This document shows positions 20,882-31,900 of a stretch of 35,087 nt of DNA, piece by piece. The position numbers were made by a program, and so were the translations under genes. A model generated the notes under the pieces. The model searched no databases, was not told the DNA's origin, and saw only the letters and a program-made list of their open reading frames with translations. This DNA is from Chara braunii. Its lineage: Eukaryota; Streptophyta; Charophyceae; Charales; Characeae. Each line of letters opens with the position of its first letter. The first letter of the stretch is position 1. The stretch lies in contig BFEA01000351.1 in the NCBI GenBank assembly GCA_003427395.1, forward strand, positions 212,576 to 247,662, read 5' to 3'.

Positions 20882-22735
20882 CTACGCGTTTCCCGAGCTA
20901 GAAGCCTGTGAATAAGATGCCCCCATCTTTGGAGCAATCTTTTGCGTGACCTTAGCGTTCTGGCACTTGTATTGTGAGTGTCCGTACTCCCCGCAATTGA
21001 TGCAAGCGCCACGCACTCGGCGATCACGCCACACGTCTTGGTCAAGACCTACCTTAACCCACTCAGCCTGCTTGGTCTGATTGGAGGCGGCCTTCCCTTG
21101 ACTCCTAGGTTGGCCCTTCCCTCGGCCACATGCCTTAGTCTTCACTACCGCGGCGAGGGTGCTACCCTCAGCTACCTCCTCGCCGTCTAACTCTGTGTAG
21201 TCCATCAGGTCAGTGAGCTCGTCGATCTCAGTTTGGGTCCCATCGGACTCCACCATCATCAACTTCGCCCCCTTCTTTTTCCACTCCTGAGGACTCTTCT
21301 TCTTCTTTGAGTCATTCCCTGAGGTGGGTTGAGCATTGCCTAGCGTGGCCTCTAAATCTAAAGCTTTCCTAGACAATGTCTCAAATGAGTGGTACTCTGT
21401 GCGTGCCTCACTAGCCAGCAAGTTCCTGATGTTCTCTGGAAGACATCTAACGAAAGTTGTTAACAGGAACTGGTCACTGTAGTTGATGCCCGGGACGAGG
21501 ATCAGGCCCTNAACGGTAGTCNTAAGCTCTCTAACTGANCNGAACTTGCGTTGGTCTAGTTTATTTATGGCATCAGTGGCCCTTTGCGCCTCTTGTGGGT
21601 TATGCCATCGAGCTTCTACCATTTCCATGAACTGGTCTAGAGTCAANGACTTGGCCCANTCCGCCATGCGTCGCCCGTACCCNNCTTTCACAACTACCCC
21701 ATCTAGCCATTTGGCTGNCTTACCCTCTNGGTAAGATGCCGCAGTTACCACTTCATCCTCTGGCAAGGTCCTCTTGGCCTTCACCCAAACCGGGACCGTC
21801 CTCAACCATGTGTTGAGTTCCTCGTCCTTTCTCTCACCTGAGAAGGCAAGAGGCGGTTTCATTGGGGTCTTGGGATACCATTGACCTTGCGGCTGTCCAG
21901 ATTGTTGAACAGGTTGTTGTGGTGATGTAGCAATCACCGCTGGACCCGAAGAAGAAGACGCAACAATCTGGGAGACTGCTGCAGACGTACCACTTGGTTG
22001 TGAACCAGCTTGAACTGTAAAAGGGCGTGACATCGCCGTTAACGGCAGTGGCGATTGGGCTGGTGGCCTAAATCCTGGCCTTGTTAGGATGTCCAGAATC
22101 TGGTCCAAAGTGCTCTGCATGAAGTCCAACCTGCTGTCCACATGCGCATGCAGCGACAACATGTTGTTCCTCAACACTTTCATGGGCTCATTCATTCCCG
22201 AGTCATCTAAGCCCTCGAAGTCAGCCTTGTCAGACTCTAATGTTTCAAGCTTGGCTGCTCTATTCTTTATCTTTTTGTCTCTATCGGTTGTTTCCTTCAG
22301 TTCCCTCTCTAATCTTTCACGGATTCTTTCGACCTGTTGAAGCTCCCTGAGCTCTCTTTCGCGAGGAGTTGACGGGCTGTACTGCGAGCCCGCCATTTGA
22401 CTAGTAGACTGTCGAGAACCTAATGAACTGGCAGTGCCTGTGGACCCTGTTGGCATTCCAAACTGGGGATCAGACGAGAATGCAACAGAAGTTGCAGCGG
22501 AGGATGCTGATGCAGAAGACATGGCTGCTGCCTTGGCTGCTGCTGCAACCTGTTCCCTAGCTGCAAGGTTTGCTGCTTCTCTCGATGCTGCGAGAGCACG
22601 GGCTCTGCGTTCGGCACGAAGCCGTCTTTCTTCTCCCTCGTCTAGGGTCGTGAACACGTACGGGATCCTACTTGATCTTGCACGTGTTAGTCTACTATCG
22701 TCAACTCTCTCCTCATCGACGTCTGATCCGCTCAT
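20882..22735 (-). CDS. gag: Element C: Ty3/gypsy gag polyprotein, near-intact
   Basis: ATG at 22735, 617 codons, stop at 20882-20884. Domains by position: Ala-rich N-terminus (~30-110), Glu/Arg coiled coil (~130-180; ELRELQQVERIRERLERELK), a linker rich in Pro/Ser/Gln (~230-290), capsid region (~295-460; PPLAFSGERKDEELNTWLRT ... FMEMVEARWHNPQEAQRATD ... FLLTTFVRCLPENIRNLL), and one zinc knuckle CINCGEYGHSQYKC (CX2CX4HX4C) near residue 585. It forms the particle and packages element RNA. About ten single N bases affect the capsid region, so individual residues are uncertain, but no stop is present. This is the only long intact frame in the window. Pol downstream is dead, so any function would be in trans. 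Confidence 0.88.
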   Translation of the reverse strand: MSGSDVDEERVDDSRLTRARSSRIPYVFTTLDEGEERRLRAERRARALAASREAANLAAREQVAAAAKAAAMSSASASSAATSVAFSSDPQFGMPTGSTGTASSLGSRQSTSQMAGSQYSPSTPRERELRELQQVERIRERLERELKETTDRDKKIKNRAAKLETLESDKADFEGLDDSGMNEPMKVLRNNMLSLHAHVDSRLDFMQSTLDQILDILTRPGFRPPAQSPLPLTAMSRPFTVQAGSQPSGTSAAVSQIVASSSSGPAVIATSPQQPVQQSGQPQGQWYPKTPMKPPLAFSGERKDEELNTWLRTVPVWVKAKRTLPEDEVVTAASYXEGKXAKWLDGVVVKXGYGRRMAXWAKXLTLDQFMEMVEARWHNPQEAQRATDAINKLDQRKFXSVRELXTTVXGLILVPGINYSDQFLLTTFVRCLPENIRNLLASEARTEYHSFETLSRKALDLEATLGNAQPTSGNDSKKKKSPQEWKKKGAKLMMVESDGTQTEIDELTDLMDYTELDGEEVAEGSTLAAVVKTKACGRGKGQPRSQGKAASNQTKQAEWVKVGLDQDVWRDRRVRGACINCGEYGHSQYKCQNAKVTQKIAPKMGASYSQASSSGNA

Positions 22736-24025
22736 GAGTTAGGCAGACTTTATCTGTACTCGAACCCCCTAATAGAATCCTACCACAGCATGTGTCTGAC
22801 CGGCTTCTAATTTTCTATAAATAGTTGAGTCCGATAGGTCCCCTACTGTACCGATCAAGTGGCATGTTTACAACATTCACACAGATTGTCTACATAGTCT
22901 AGATGCACTCTGATTGGGTTCACTTACAGCCAGCATTAGACATAACAGGATATGGTAGTATACTACAGTCCTAATCTAATCTGTCTGTGAGGTGTTAGCA
23001 GTTTTTCCACCAACTAATCAAAGGTACAAACAGACAATGTAGCAGATGTATGATTGATGGGTATGGTTGTGTATACAGTTGAGCACCAATTGGAACCTAC
23101 CCCTTCCCCTCAATCCAACCATCCGGACAACATCATTGAGCGAGCAGTGTCTTCGTGTGTGTATCGGCCCACCCCTGTGCCCAAGTCAGAGCCAAGTAAG
23201 CCAGCCAGCCCACTCTTATTTACCCTCGTACGGAAACGAGCCTTACACCCGGATGATCTGGCTGATCAGGAGGATTATTAAGAGCGCGCCCCCATCTCTG
23301 CAGGAATTCTTTAACGTCGCAGTCAGGACGACGATCACAGCCAGAACCATTCCGAGTACCCAACCAGAAATGTTTATAGACGGTCTAGTAAGTGTCTCAT
23401 ACAAGGCTGGCACACTTGGCAAGACTTCTATTTGGCGCAGCAAAGTGCCTTAATGGACAACAGCCATCGCATGCGTGACCTACTCCCATTGGGTTGGCAT
23501 GGTGACCGTGACCCTGTGCTTCGACCAGGGCCCTTCAGAGGCACCGCCCTTTCTCCTTCCAGATGCTTCTGGGAAGATTGTCGTCTCTCAAGGTAGCGCG
23601 CTCATGACACCTCACCAAAAGAGAGGACTCTCAAGTTGGACTCACTTCCTCACGGTAAGAAGAGATTGAGAGAGTAGATAAGATAAGGGAACAACGTACC
23701 TGGAGATAGCTGCCCCCAACCACAGATTTCTCACCAATTGAGCTGAAGTTGCATTTGATGACCGGTCATGACCTCGGTACCACCCACAACGAAATGCAGT
23801 GCCACCTCAGCCGAATGCAACATCAGCATGCTCTCATCACCAATCATACATTCCGCATGTAACCCACGACATACTTTGCCGTATTAGCCTTCCGGTGCAC
23901 CCTTCTCTACCCAGGGCGTGCACCTAACGTGGCCTGACATCACAAGTACCCATTGCGAAGAAGCATCGTCAGCGCACCAAGTCTGTACAACGCCAGCGTG
24001 CCAAAGGTAAGTGGCGATCAAACCA
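22736..24025 (-). other. Element C 5' leader
   Basis: About 1.3 kb between the primer-binding site and the gag ATG. Short ORFs on both strands (23054-23453, 23475-23669) show no motifs. A long leader is common in gypsy elements. Confidence 0.5.
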
Positions 24026-24037
24026 GCTCCGATACCA
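24026..24037 (-). promoter_or_regulatory. Element C primer binding site (initiator-Met type)
   Basis: The - strand reads TGGTATCGGAGC, one base off the usual plant TGGTATCAGAGC that pairs with tRNA-iMet. It lies 3 nt after a sequence ending in CA (24041-24042 on +), as expected for an LTR end. Confidence 0.75.
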
Positions 24038-24040
24038 AAT

Positions 24041-25088
24041 TGCAAGGAACATGAATATGGACGAAGCATAGAAATCCAAAATGCAAAATCACACTGAAGT
24101 CCAAGTAGTCAAAGCCAAAGCAGATAGCACAATGGAACCGAGTAACCATCCAATTGAGAATGATACAGAAGAATTGTGAGTCAATGTCCATTCCCAACAG
24201 GGCAACACCAACAGCATAACCCAAATGTAGCTGTCTCTTGTGAATGGCGCCAGGCGGCCTATCTGCTCTACAGCCTATCCTACAACTACAGCTATGAAAG
24301 CAACCAGACAACTTGACTACCAGCGAGTGATGATGTCAACACCAATGCCGACCTCCACCTCCACCAGGTACGTGTCCTCTTCACCCACACTCTTCCCTGT
24401 TACCCACACAGCGCCCTTCACCTCCGAAGACCACCTTCGCCCTTCACCCTCACTGCACCCTCATGTGGCCCGGCTATGGCCGTCAGTGCCCTGGTGCGCA
24501 GGCAGCGCCCTACCGCCTAGAGCTGGCCTGCCTTGCACCTCTCTTAGCGCAGCACAGCAGCAGCAGCAGCTCGCATTAGCGCAGCGTGCCGGCATTGCCC
24601 GCAATGGCCAAGATCCCTGCCCACTCGCCCTGCTTGCCTATATGCCAGTGCAGCGTGTGGGCGGCCTCCCTTCAGCCTGTGACCGGGACCCAGAGGCTGA
24701 AGCCAACCCGATACAGTTGGGCCCCGGGGTAATGCAGTTGCGCCTCTCTCATCAAGGCCTGCGGCCAGATTCAGATAGTGGGCCGATTTCCCTTTGGCAT
24801 TTTCGGCCTCTATACCCAGCATGCATTGTCGGCCTCACGTTCGAGTGCCTAGGGCCTAACTAACTCAGAGGCCCTGGGCTTTCAGCATTTGTTGAAATTC
24901 GAGACTCGGTGCACTCCAACCAACTGGCGTGCTGCAGCTGTATGTACCCCACTTCGTGAAATGTTGGCACAAAGGGCTCTTGTCGATTTGCTGGCCCGCC
25001 TTCACTTAGGGCGGGCACGAGGCTTGCTGGGGCCTTAGCCCAGAACATGTACATTATGGCCCCTTCTTGAGGGCTCATTCCTCACACA
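24041..25088 (-). repeat. Putative 5' LTR of element C
   Basis: Bounded on the - strand by TGTGTGAGGAATG (25088) and TTGCA (24041), giving 1,048 bp with TG...CA ends. The inner boundary is well supported by the PBS, but the outer one is only the best TG in the right region. No second LTR copy is present because the 3' half of the element is gone. It contains a short CAG run (24555-24571). The + strand ORF at 24240-24863 is not protein-like. Confidence 0.55.
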
Positions 25089-25109
25089 AATTAATTTTTA
25101 AAATTAATT
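25089..25109. repeat. AT palindrome at the element C/D junction
   Basis: Arms AATTAATTTT/AAAATTAATT with a single central T, immediately outside the proposed LTR end. It could be the insertion target. Confidence 0.7.
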
Positions 25110-25198
25110 CTTGCTCTGCGATTCTCTGCTACCTTCATTGCTAAATCACTTGATGACGCTCTATTCTTGTAAATAGGAATTGTCCCCCACATCTCCAT

Positions 25199-26858
25199 AT
25201 GCGACCACGCCAAACCAAGACCTCCCAACGCGCCACCGCTGCCGCTATCACATCCGCTGCTACCGCCTCCACTTCCGCTCCGGCCACGTCATCCACCCCC
25301 TCTTCCCCCACCATCGCCCAATCTTCCATCAACATGTCTGATCTTCGTTCCGACTCCATCAACAGCATTGCCCGCGAGCTGGCAGGCGATCAGCCAACTT
25401 CGACCACCACCACCCCGGAATTTGCAACTATCCTCCAGACGTTGACCGCCCTCAAATCCTCCCTCGTCACCATCAACACCACTATGGCCGCCATCTCTGA
25501 TCGTGTCACCACGCTCGAGGGAAACTCCCCCGCCGTCACGGTCGTCACCACGACCACACCCCCCTCCTCCACACCACAACCCACCCCCTCTTCCGGACAA
25601 GCCTCCGTTTCAACCTCCACACCAACACCGTCCACCTGTAGACCCCCACCCTCATCCACCACTACCTCCACCATTGTCGCTCCACCTCCCCCCTTGCCCA
25701 AGATGACAACCCCTGCCGTCACACAATCATCAATCGTCCCCCCCCAATCAAAACCGCTCGTATCCACCTCCACTATTACGTCAACCATCCCCAACTATAC
25801 CTAGATCATTCCACAAGCTGTGTATCCCGCTCCTCCACTACTTCCCCCAAATGCTCTTATCCCCACCAACCCCACCGATGATTTCACCCTGTTCGACTCT
25901 CCCTATCCCACCCTTGATTTCAATACCCTTGCCACCATTAACCCCAAAGAAGGCAAAATCCCAACCCCATGAGGATGTCCTCCTCTTTCTCACCAAACTC
26001 CAACAAGCCTTCTCCCTCCACGGCATCCTCAACATCCACTGGCTCCCCATCGCTGGTGGCCGACTTCTGGACAACGCTGCTCGCTAGTGGTACACCGAAA
26101 TGCCTAATCGCCATCACGCCGGTCTCCGACCTCACACCTTCCTTGAGTGGGCCACCCTCATCACCTCCACCTTCCGCCCACAGAAAACGGTCCACGACTA
26201 TATTGACCAATTCTGTCGGCTCCAACAAATCGGACCAAACGACCGTTTTGTGCAGTACGTCCGCTCGCTTCGTCAACATATCCCCTTTGACGTCGTCAAC
26301 GATTTTGCTTTCATCTCCCACGTTAAGCACGTTTGCCGCAAAGACTTGGCGGCCGCCCTTGTCCACGAGCCCCCCATGACCCTCGCCGACCTCCTCACTC
26401 GTACCCTCCAACTCGACCTCATCCTCTCCCCTTACAAGACCGCACTTACATCAGCCCCTCCCGGCCCTCGCTTCTTCCACAACATCGCCTCTGAGGACAC
26501 CACCTCCATCACCTCCTCGGACGAGTTCACCTCCCCCGACCTTGACACCCTCTCCGATCCACTAGACACCACATCACTCTCCCCTGACGAACTCTTTTCC
26601 ATTCACCTCATGCGAATGGAAATGAGAGATCGCTCCAGCCGCCATTCTCCGACCACCCCCCCGGGCCGCCTCAAGAAACTCACACCCGAGGAAAGAGCCT
26701 ACCTTCAGGGAAAGGGGGGATGTTTCCGTTGTCGCCAGTTAGGACACCAGCAAACTAACTGCCCCAATGTTGGACAGTTCACCCGCCAATCCTCGGCCCC
26801 TCGACCCGCAACCTCCGCGTCACCCCCCTCTGCAAGCGCGGGTCCCTTCTCGTCCTGA
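25199..26858 (+). pseudogene. gag: Element D: chromovirus gag
   Basis: ATG at 25199 (MRPRQTKTSQRATAA). A Ser/Thr/Pro-rich N-terminal half ends at TAG 25802-25804. The same frame continues (IIPQAVYPAPP) to about 25965, where a one-base shift moves to frame 0 (HEDVLLFLTKLQQAFSLHG), with another TAG at 26085-26087. The capsid region (WYTEMPNRH ... FLEWATLITSTFRPQKTVHD ... QFCRLQQIGPNDRFVQYV) and a CCHC zinc knuckle CFRCRQLGHQQTNC at 26721-26762 follow. The frame closes at TGA 26856-26858. Normal size and order for a Ty3/gypsy gag. Strong codon bias to C at third positions, unlike the AT-rich surroundings, suggests a distinct origin or age. Confidence 0.85.
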
Positions 26859-27672
26859 ACACAGTCCCCAGGACCTCGTCCCGACATCGACAACTCGTCT
26901 GCCGGCCAACCCGTCGGTGGCATCCCTCGTTCCACAGACGGCCCATTTGGCATCGACAATTTGTCTGCCTCCCCCATCCCCGGTGACATCCTCTCCACCG
27001 GATGACCCCGAGGCGTCGCAACCTTCATCACTTGAGACGCCCCCCACTGCTTCGTGCTCCTCCACCCTCCTTCCAAATCCATCCTCTGTCACCTTCTCCG
27101 ATGTTGTTGAGGAATAAGCCCGACTCGATCAGCTTGTCCGGTTAGGCAACGAACAACGCCGCCTCAACACCATTATCTCCACCGCCAACTCATCCCGTTT
27201 CCACCTCAAATTCATCGCCGCCACCCTTGGTGCGTCTACCACTAAGTTTTGGGCCCTCCTCGACATAGGAGCCACCGGTAACTTCATCACCGACGCGTGT
27301 GTTCGGAAAGATGGCCTTACCTCTACCGGTTACGACTCCCCGATTACGATCCGTCTAGGGGACAAAGATACCGCCGTCGTAGTGGACCACACGGTTCCCG
27401 AGACCACCATGACAGTAGGAACCCTCCGCAGTCAGGTCTCATTTGATGTCATGCATTTGATGTGTGACATCGTCTTAGGAACACCGTGGCTGGACCGCTA
27501 CATGCCATACGCATTCCACCCCAACTTCCTCCGCCTCACCAACCCCCCCGGACACAACCATCGACATTCCCTATCTCCCATATCCGACCTCCCAAGGATC
27601 CGTCACCCCGCATCAATTCCTCGACATGGCCCGCATGAACCCCGACTCCGCCTACTATTGCCTTGTCCTTGA
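26859..27672 (+). pseudogene. Element D: protease region
   Basis: Frame 1, open from about 26767, crosses one TAA (27115-27117) and ends at 27672. It contains the retropepsin core FWALLDIGATGNFITDACV, with the catalytic Asp at 27262-27264 and Gly at 27268-27270 (DIG for the usual DSG/DTG), and the hydrophobic-hydrophobic-G box IVLGTPWL. The catalytic D and G remain, so damage is by stops and frame, not by active-site loss. It cleaves Gag-Pol in a live element. Pro/Ser-rich linker precedes it. Confidence 0.8.
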
Positions 27673-29130
27673 CCCCGAAAGTCCCGAGAACTTACTTCCA
27701 ACGGACAAACCCGATCAAGCCCCCCCCTTTGACCCCGCCTCCACCTCTATCCTCGACGAGTTCAAGGACGTCTTCCGTGAGTCCCTGCCTGCCGGATTAC
27801 CTCCGGATCGTGGCGTATCCCGTACCATCGATTTGGAGCCCAGACATTCTCCACCTTGTTGCCCTTCATACCAACTCTCGGTCCCCGAAGCCGAAGAAAT
27901 GAAGCGGCAACTCAATGAGCTCCTTGAAAAAGGGTTCATTAAGCCGAGTTCATCTCCCTTCGGTACTAGCTGCCTTTTTGTGAAGAAAGGTGGAACTTCG
28001 GAACTCCGCATGTGCACAGACTACCACGCCTTGAACCGGATCACGATCAAGAACAAGTACCCCTTACCTCGGATCTCCGAGTTCCTTGATCGACTTCGTG
28101 GAGCCAAATATTTCACCAAGATTGACCTTCGCAGTGGCTTCCACCNGATCCGTATCCGCGAGGAGGACACCCATAAGACCGCATTCCGCTTTCGGTTCGG
28201 GCACTATGAGTTCCTCGTAATGCCTTTCGGTCTCACCAATGCCCCCGCCACATTCCAGTCCACTATGAATCACATCTTCCGTAACCTCCTCGAAGTCTGT
28301 GTTGTCGTGTACCTTGATGACATCCTCATCTTTAGCCCCACCTTCGAGTCCCACCTCCAGCGTATTCGCCAAGTCCTCTCGATCCTCCGAGAGCAGAAAT
28401 TTCACCCCAAGCTCAGCAAATGCACGTTTGCCGCTTTGCGCGTCGAATACCTCGGCCACATTGTCTCCGCTGAAGGTATCTGTATGGACCCCCCGAAGGT
28501 CACAACCCTCGTCTAGTCCCCCCCGCCCAAGACCGTCCTCCAACTCCGTTCCTTCCTCGGCCTTGCCAACTATTACCGCCCGTTCATTCGCAACTTTTCC
28601 AAGACCTCTTACCCTCTCCACGAACTCACCAGCAAGGACGAACCCTTCAATTGGAACGATCGCTGCCAACACGCTTTCGACTTACTCAAGCAAACCATCA
28701 CCACGGCCCCTATCCTCAAGATCGCCGACCTCACTCGCCATTCCTATGTCACTACTGATGCCTCCGACTTCGCCATTGGAGCTGTATTGTCCCAGCATTT
28801 CCCCTGTGAGACCCCCTCGATTAAGGACTCGCCCATTCACCCCGAGGCTCCACCCGGCGAATACCCCATCGCCTTCACAAGCAAGAAGCTCCTTCCCGCT
28901 GAGATGAATTACCCCTCCAACGAGAAGGAACTCCTCACCGTGATTCACACCCTCACAGTCTGGCACCCGTACCTCGACGGGCAATACTTCACCGTCCACA
29001 CCGACAACACCATCGTTTCCTCCATCCTCTCCAAGAAAGATATCACTCCACGCCAAGCCCACTGGCTAGACTTCCTTGCCCAGTTCACATTTCACCATTT
29101 ACCATACCCCCGACAAAAGCAACCGCGTTG
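27626..29130 (+). pseudogene. pol: Element D: reverse transcriptase and RNase H
   Basis: Frame 2 from 27626. RT motifs in order: [52 protein letters not shown] (motif A Asp intact), HYEFLVMPFGLTNAPATFQ and YLDD at 28310-28321. One TAG at 28514-28516 interrupts the tether, after which the same frame reads LRSFLGLANYYRPFIRNFSK and RNaseH with TTDASDFAIGAVLSQ, the NEKELL box and HTDN. Near 29105 the frame shifts and the end, DKSNRVADALSRRPD, is read in frame 0. One N at 28146 falls in the Gln codon of the GFHQI motif. Apart from one stop and the shift, the domain is complete. Confidence 0.9.
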
Positions 29131-30060
29131 CGGATGCCCTCTCTCGACGACCCGACCACAAGCCCCTTCGGGAAAGTGTACACCGCCATGACTGATATCC
29201 AACTCCTCCCATTACTCCATCACCGATACACCCAAGGCTACCTCTCTTGCCCAGACTTCGCCACCATCTACAACAAGCTCCGCGATCTTGACCCAGTCCC
29301 TGACTACTCCCTTCACGATAACCTTCTCTACGTCGATACCAAAGGCACTCGCCGACTTTGCATCCCCGACGCACGTGGTCTCTATACTCAACGCTTGGCC
29401 GAGCACCACGACGCTCTTCGTTTCTAGTGTACGGCTAGCGGGACTCGAACCCACAAGGCGCGAAGCGCCGCCAGATCCTAAGTGTGGTGCGTATACCAAT
29501 TTCGCCATAGCCGTTTCTTTTTGGAATATGTATACAAGTTATTTGCCTGAAAGGAGTATAAACATGTCTACCCCACTTCGTGGCCTTTGGCCTTCCCTGC
29601 TCGCCGACGTCAAAGCATACATTCGATCATGCCCCACGTGTCAAGTTGTCAACCCCTCGAACCGGGCCAAACTCGGCAAGCTCCAATCATTGCCCATCCC
29701 AACTCACCGGCGGCAGTCCATCTCCATGGACTTCGTGTGCGGCCTCCCCAAGACCGACCGCGGGCATGATTGCATCTACGTCATTGTCTGCCGCTTGACC
29801 AAATGTGCCCACTTCATCCCTTGCACGACTTCGCACAGTGTCAAAGACGTCGCCACCCTCTTCTTCGATCATGTCGCACGCCATCACGGCCTCCCCGAGA
29901 ACATCATCAGTGACCGTGATCCCCGCTTCCTCTCACAATTCCGGAAACCCCTCTTCAAAGCATATGGAACCACGCTCAAGTATAGCACTGCATTCCACCC
30001 CCAGACCGATGGACAAACTGAGAAGATGAACGATACTCTCCAAAGAATCTTGCGGAAGTA
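29131..30060 (+). pseudogene. Element D: integrase, interrupted by a tRNA-bearing insertion
   Basis: Frame 1 (ITDIQL-type linker near 29190, LYVDTKGTRRLCIPDA, RLAEHHDAL) leads to the integrase finger. Homology stops at 29421 and resumes at 29582 in frame 2 (GLWPSLLADVKAYIRSCPTC; finger cysteines at 29630 and 29639). The core has all three catalytic residues: D at 29729-29731 (SMDFVCGLP), D at 29912-29914 (ISDRDPRF) and E at 30020-30022 (DGQTEKMND), spaced 60 and 35 residues as in gypsy integrases. The second finger His is not seen. TAA near 30059 closes this frame. Removing 160 bp (29422-29581) makes the two parts one frame. Confidence 0.87.
29431..29514 (-). tRNA. tRNA-Leu(UAG)-like gene, class II, inside the integrase
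   Basis: 84 nt on -. Acceptor arms ACGGCTA/TAGCCGT pair perfectly over 7 bp. A-box region TGGCGAAATTGGTATACGC; anticodon loop CTTAGGA giving UAG; anticodon stem CCACA/TCTGG with one C-C mismatch; long variable arm GGCGC-TTC-GCGCC; T-arm GTGGG-TTCGAGT-CCCGC with one G-T. Discriminator A; CCA not encoded. No T-run terminator follows, and the arm sequences look organellar or bacterial rather than nuclear, so a plastid- or mitochondrion-derived insertion is likely. Expression is doubtful. Confidence 0.85.
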
Positions 30061-30739
30061 ATGTCATCCACGCCAACACGACTGGGACCAGTGCTCACAG
30101 CCGCCGAGATCGCCTATAACAACGCCCTTTGCCCTTCCACTGGCATGTCCCCGTTCTACCTCGACCTTGGCTACCATCCTCGCTTGCCCTCCGACTTCCT
30201 GCTCCCTCGCAGCTCAACCCCTCCACACCCTGCCCTTCCCTCAATGAATGGGTAGCAACAATGAATCGACTCCTTAGAGAAGGAACCGAAGCCCTTGAAA
30301 GAACACAAGAACAACAAGCCAACAACTCTAACAAACACAGTCTTACACAGACGTGACGTGTCATTCAAAGTAGGGGACAAAGTCTGGCTTTCCGCCAAAC
30401 GCTTTGAACCCGAACACGGCTTGTCCAAGAAACTCTGGAACAAGTGGCTCGGATCTTGTAGAATACCTAAAAGAATACCATGAATCCCCACCCCAATTTG
30501 CTGACCGCCCATATCCTAGACCTCCACCAATCATGTTACCCACAGGCCCTGAATTCGTCGTCGAAGCCATCATAGGACGTAGAACTTCTCAGGTATCTAA
30601 CCACCCCGAACCAATCACATAATACAAAGTTAAATGGACAGGATACCCTGACGAAGAATCCACATGGGAACCTCTTGCTTACCTTAAGAATGCTATGAAA
30701 CTTGTTCGCGCCTATGATCGTGCTCACCCTATATCCTAG
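30061..30739 (+). pseudogene. Element D: integrase C-terminus and chromodomain
   Basis: Pieces in alternating frames: AAEIAYNNALCPSTGMSPFY (frame 1), LNEWVATMNRLLREGTEALE (frame 0, ending near 30340), DVSFKVGDKVWLSAKRF (frame 1; GPF/GPY-type module), then frame 2 from about 30430 with FVVEAIIGRRT, TAA at 30620-30622 and YKVKWTGYPDEESTWEPLAY, the conserved chromodomain half. It ends at TAG 30737-30739. The chromodomain places element D among the chromoviruses, whose integrase is guided to marked chromatin. Confidence 0.85.
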
Positions 30740-31427
30740 ATACATTATATAACTCAAACCCTAAACCCTTGCATAAACCCTGCCTTGACCCCGCCAAAAC
30801 CCCGCATTCCTGCCCTACACACACCCCTGCCCCCAGCAAACCCCTTGCCCCTTGACCTCCCTCTGTCTGATCCGCTCTTGCCTCCGTCTCGCCCCCTTCT
30901 CCCATCTGTCCTCCGCCACATCCTTGTCTCTCTTGTCCAAGTTCCCTATGTGGCCCCTGCGCATCGCCGGCGATAATGGATCTAATGACAAGCGCACGAG
31001 GACAATGGCATGCTGCAACTCAGTATGAGGAGATAAGACAACTGGTTGGCCACCATGCTGTTCCCTTTGGCCGGCACCTTGGACTCGCAGACTTCTGGAG
31101 CAGCACCTCTGACAGGGACATCAAGATCAGTCTGTGACCTGCTATCCGGATCAGACCTCAGCACCAGATCCGAGTACCGGACGCATCCTGCTACTGGGAC
31201 ATTCAAGCTGAAGCTCTCGCCGTCCACATCACAGAGCTGCTGAAGACTGCTTTCTCACTGACACTTCTGCGACACCTTTCAAGACCTGTTCTCAAGACAT
31301 CGACATGGACTGCTACACAGAACTTTCAACCTGTACCACTAAATCCCCGACCCTCAGCAACCCCGCCCCGTACATCGCAAGCCAAATTTCCTTTTTTTTG
31401 AGGACCACATAACCTGTTTTGCCTTGA
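30740..31427 (+). other. Element D 3' untranslated region
   Basis: No gene. It begins with AACCCTAAACCC-like telomere-type phrases (near 30755-30768), which are too few to be a telomere repeat. Pro-rich ORFs at 30785-30976 are compositional. Confidence 0.5.
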
Positions 31428-31770
31428 ACCTCCTAGTTCATCAGTAGAATTACCTTGTTTCCGCATTGTTTCCAAACCCTTAGTTCATCAGTAGGATTAC
31501 CCTGTTTGCTGTGCTTCCCAGCCCCCTTAGCACATCAGTAGAACTACCCTGATTCCTGCAAAGCCCCTTAGCTCGTTGGTAGGATTGCCCTGTTCCCTGT
31601 GCTTCCCAGCCCCCTTAGCACATCAGTAGAACTACCCCGAATCCTGCAAAACCCCTTAGCTCGTTGGTAGGATTACCCTGTTCCCCGTGCTTCCCAGCCC
31701 CCTTAGCACTTCAGTAGAAATACCCTGCAAAACCCCTTAGCTCGTTGATAGGATAACCCTGTTCCCTCTC
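31428..31770. repeat. Tandem array, 88-bp period built from ~44-bp halves
   Basis: GTGCTTCCCAGCCCCCTTAG starts at 31511, 31599 and 31687 (exact 88-bp spacing). Each unit holds two related halves, CCTTAGCACATCAGTAGAACTA and CCTTAGCTCGTTGGTAGGATTR. Two more diverged halves (CTAGTTCATCAGTAGAATTA, CTTAGTTCATCAGTAGGATT) lie upstream. The last unit has a ~12-bp loss. Confidence 0.92.
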
Positions 31771-31900
31771 ACTCCCCGACCCAGGCCACCCACATTATAC
31801 CCCTCTTCTTTTTGACATGTTGACCAGTGATCGGCCCCGTCCCGTCCTTCACAGACTTCAACATTGTTTCATGGCTTTTGGCAGCCGGGACGTTGCCTTC
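31771..31900. other. Spacer before the polypurine tract
   Basis: No feature seen. Confidence 0.4.

Noticed and set aside
24240-24863. 207-codon + strand ORF
   Set aside because: It lies inside the proposed LTR of element C, has Pro/Ala/Gln composition from a GC-rich region and no motif.
25289-25794. Opposite-strand Gly/Val-rich ORFs over gag D
   Set aside because: Shadow frames of the C-rich-third-position coding strand.
28064-28672. 202-codon - strand ORF over RT
   Set aside because: Shadow of the RT frame; no independent motif.
30753-30768. Telomere repeat (CCCTAAA)
   Set aside because: Only one or two units in a C-rich stretch, too few to be telomeric.
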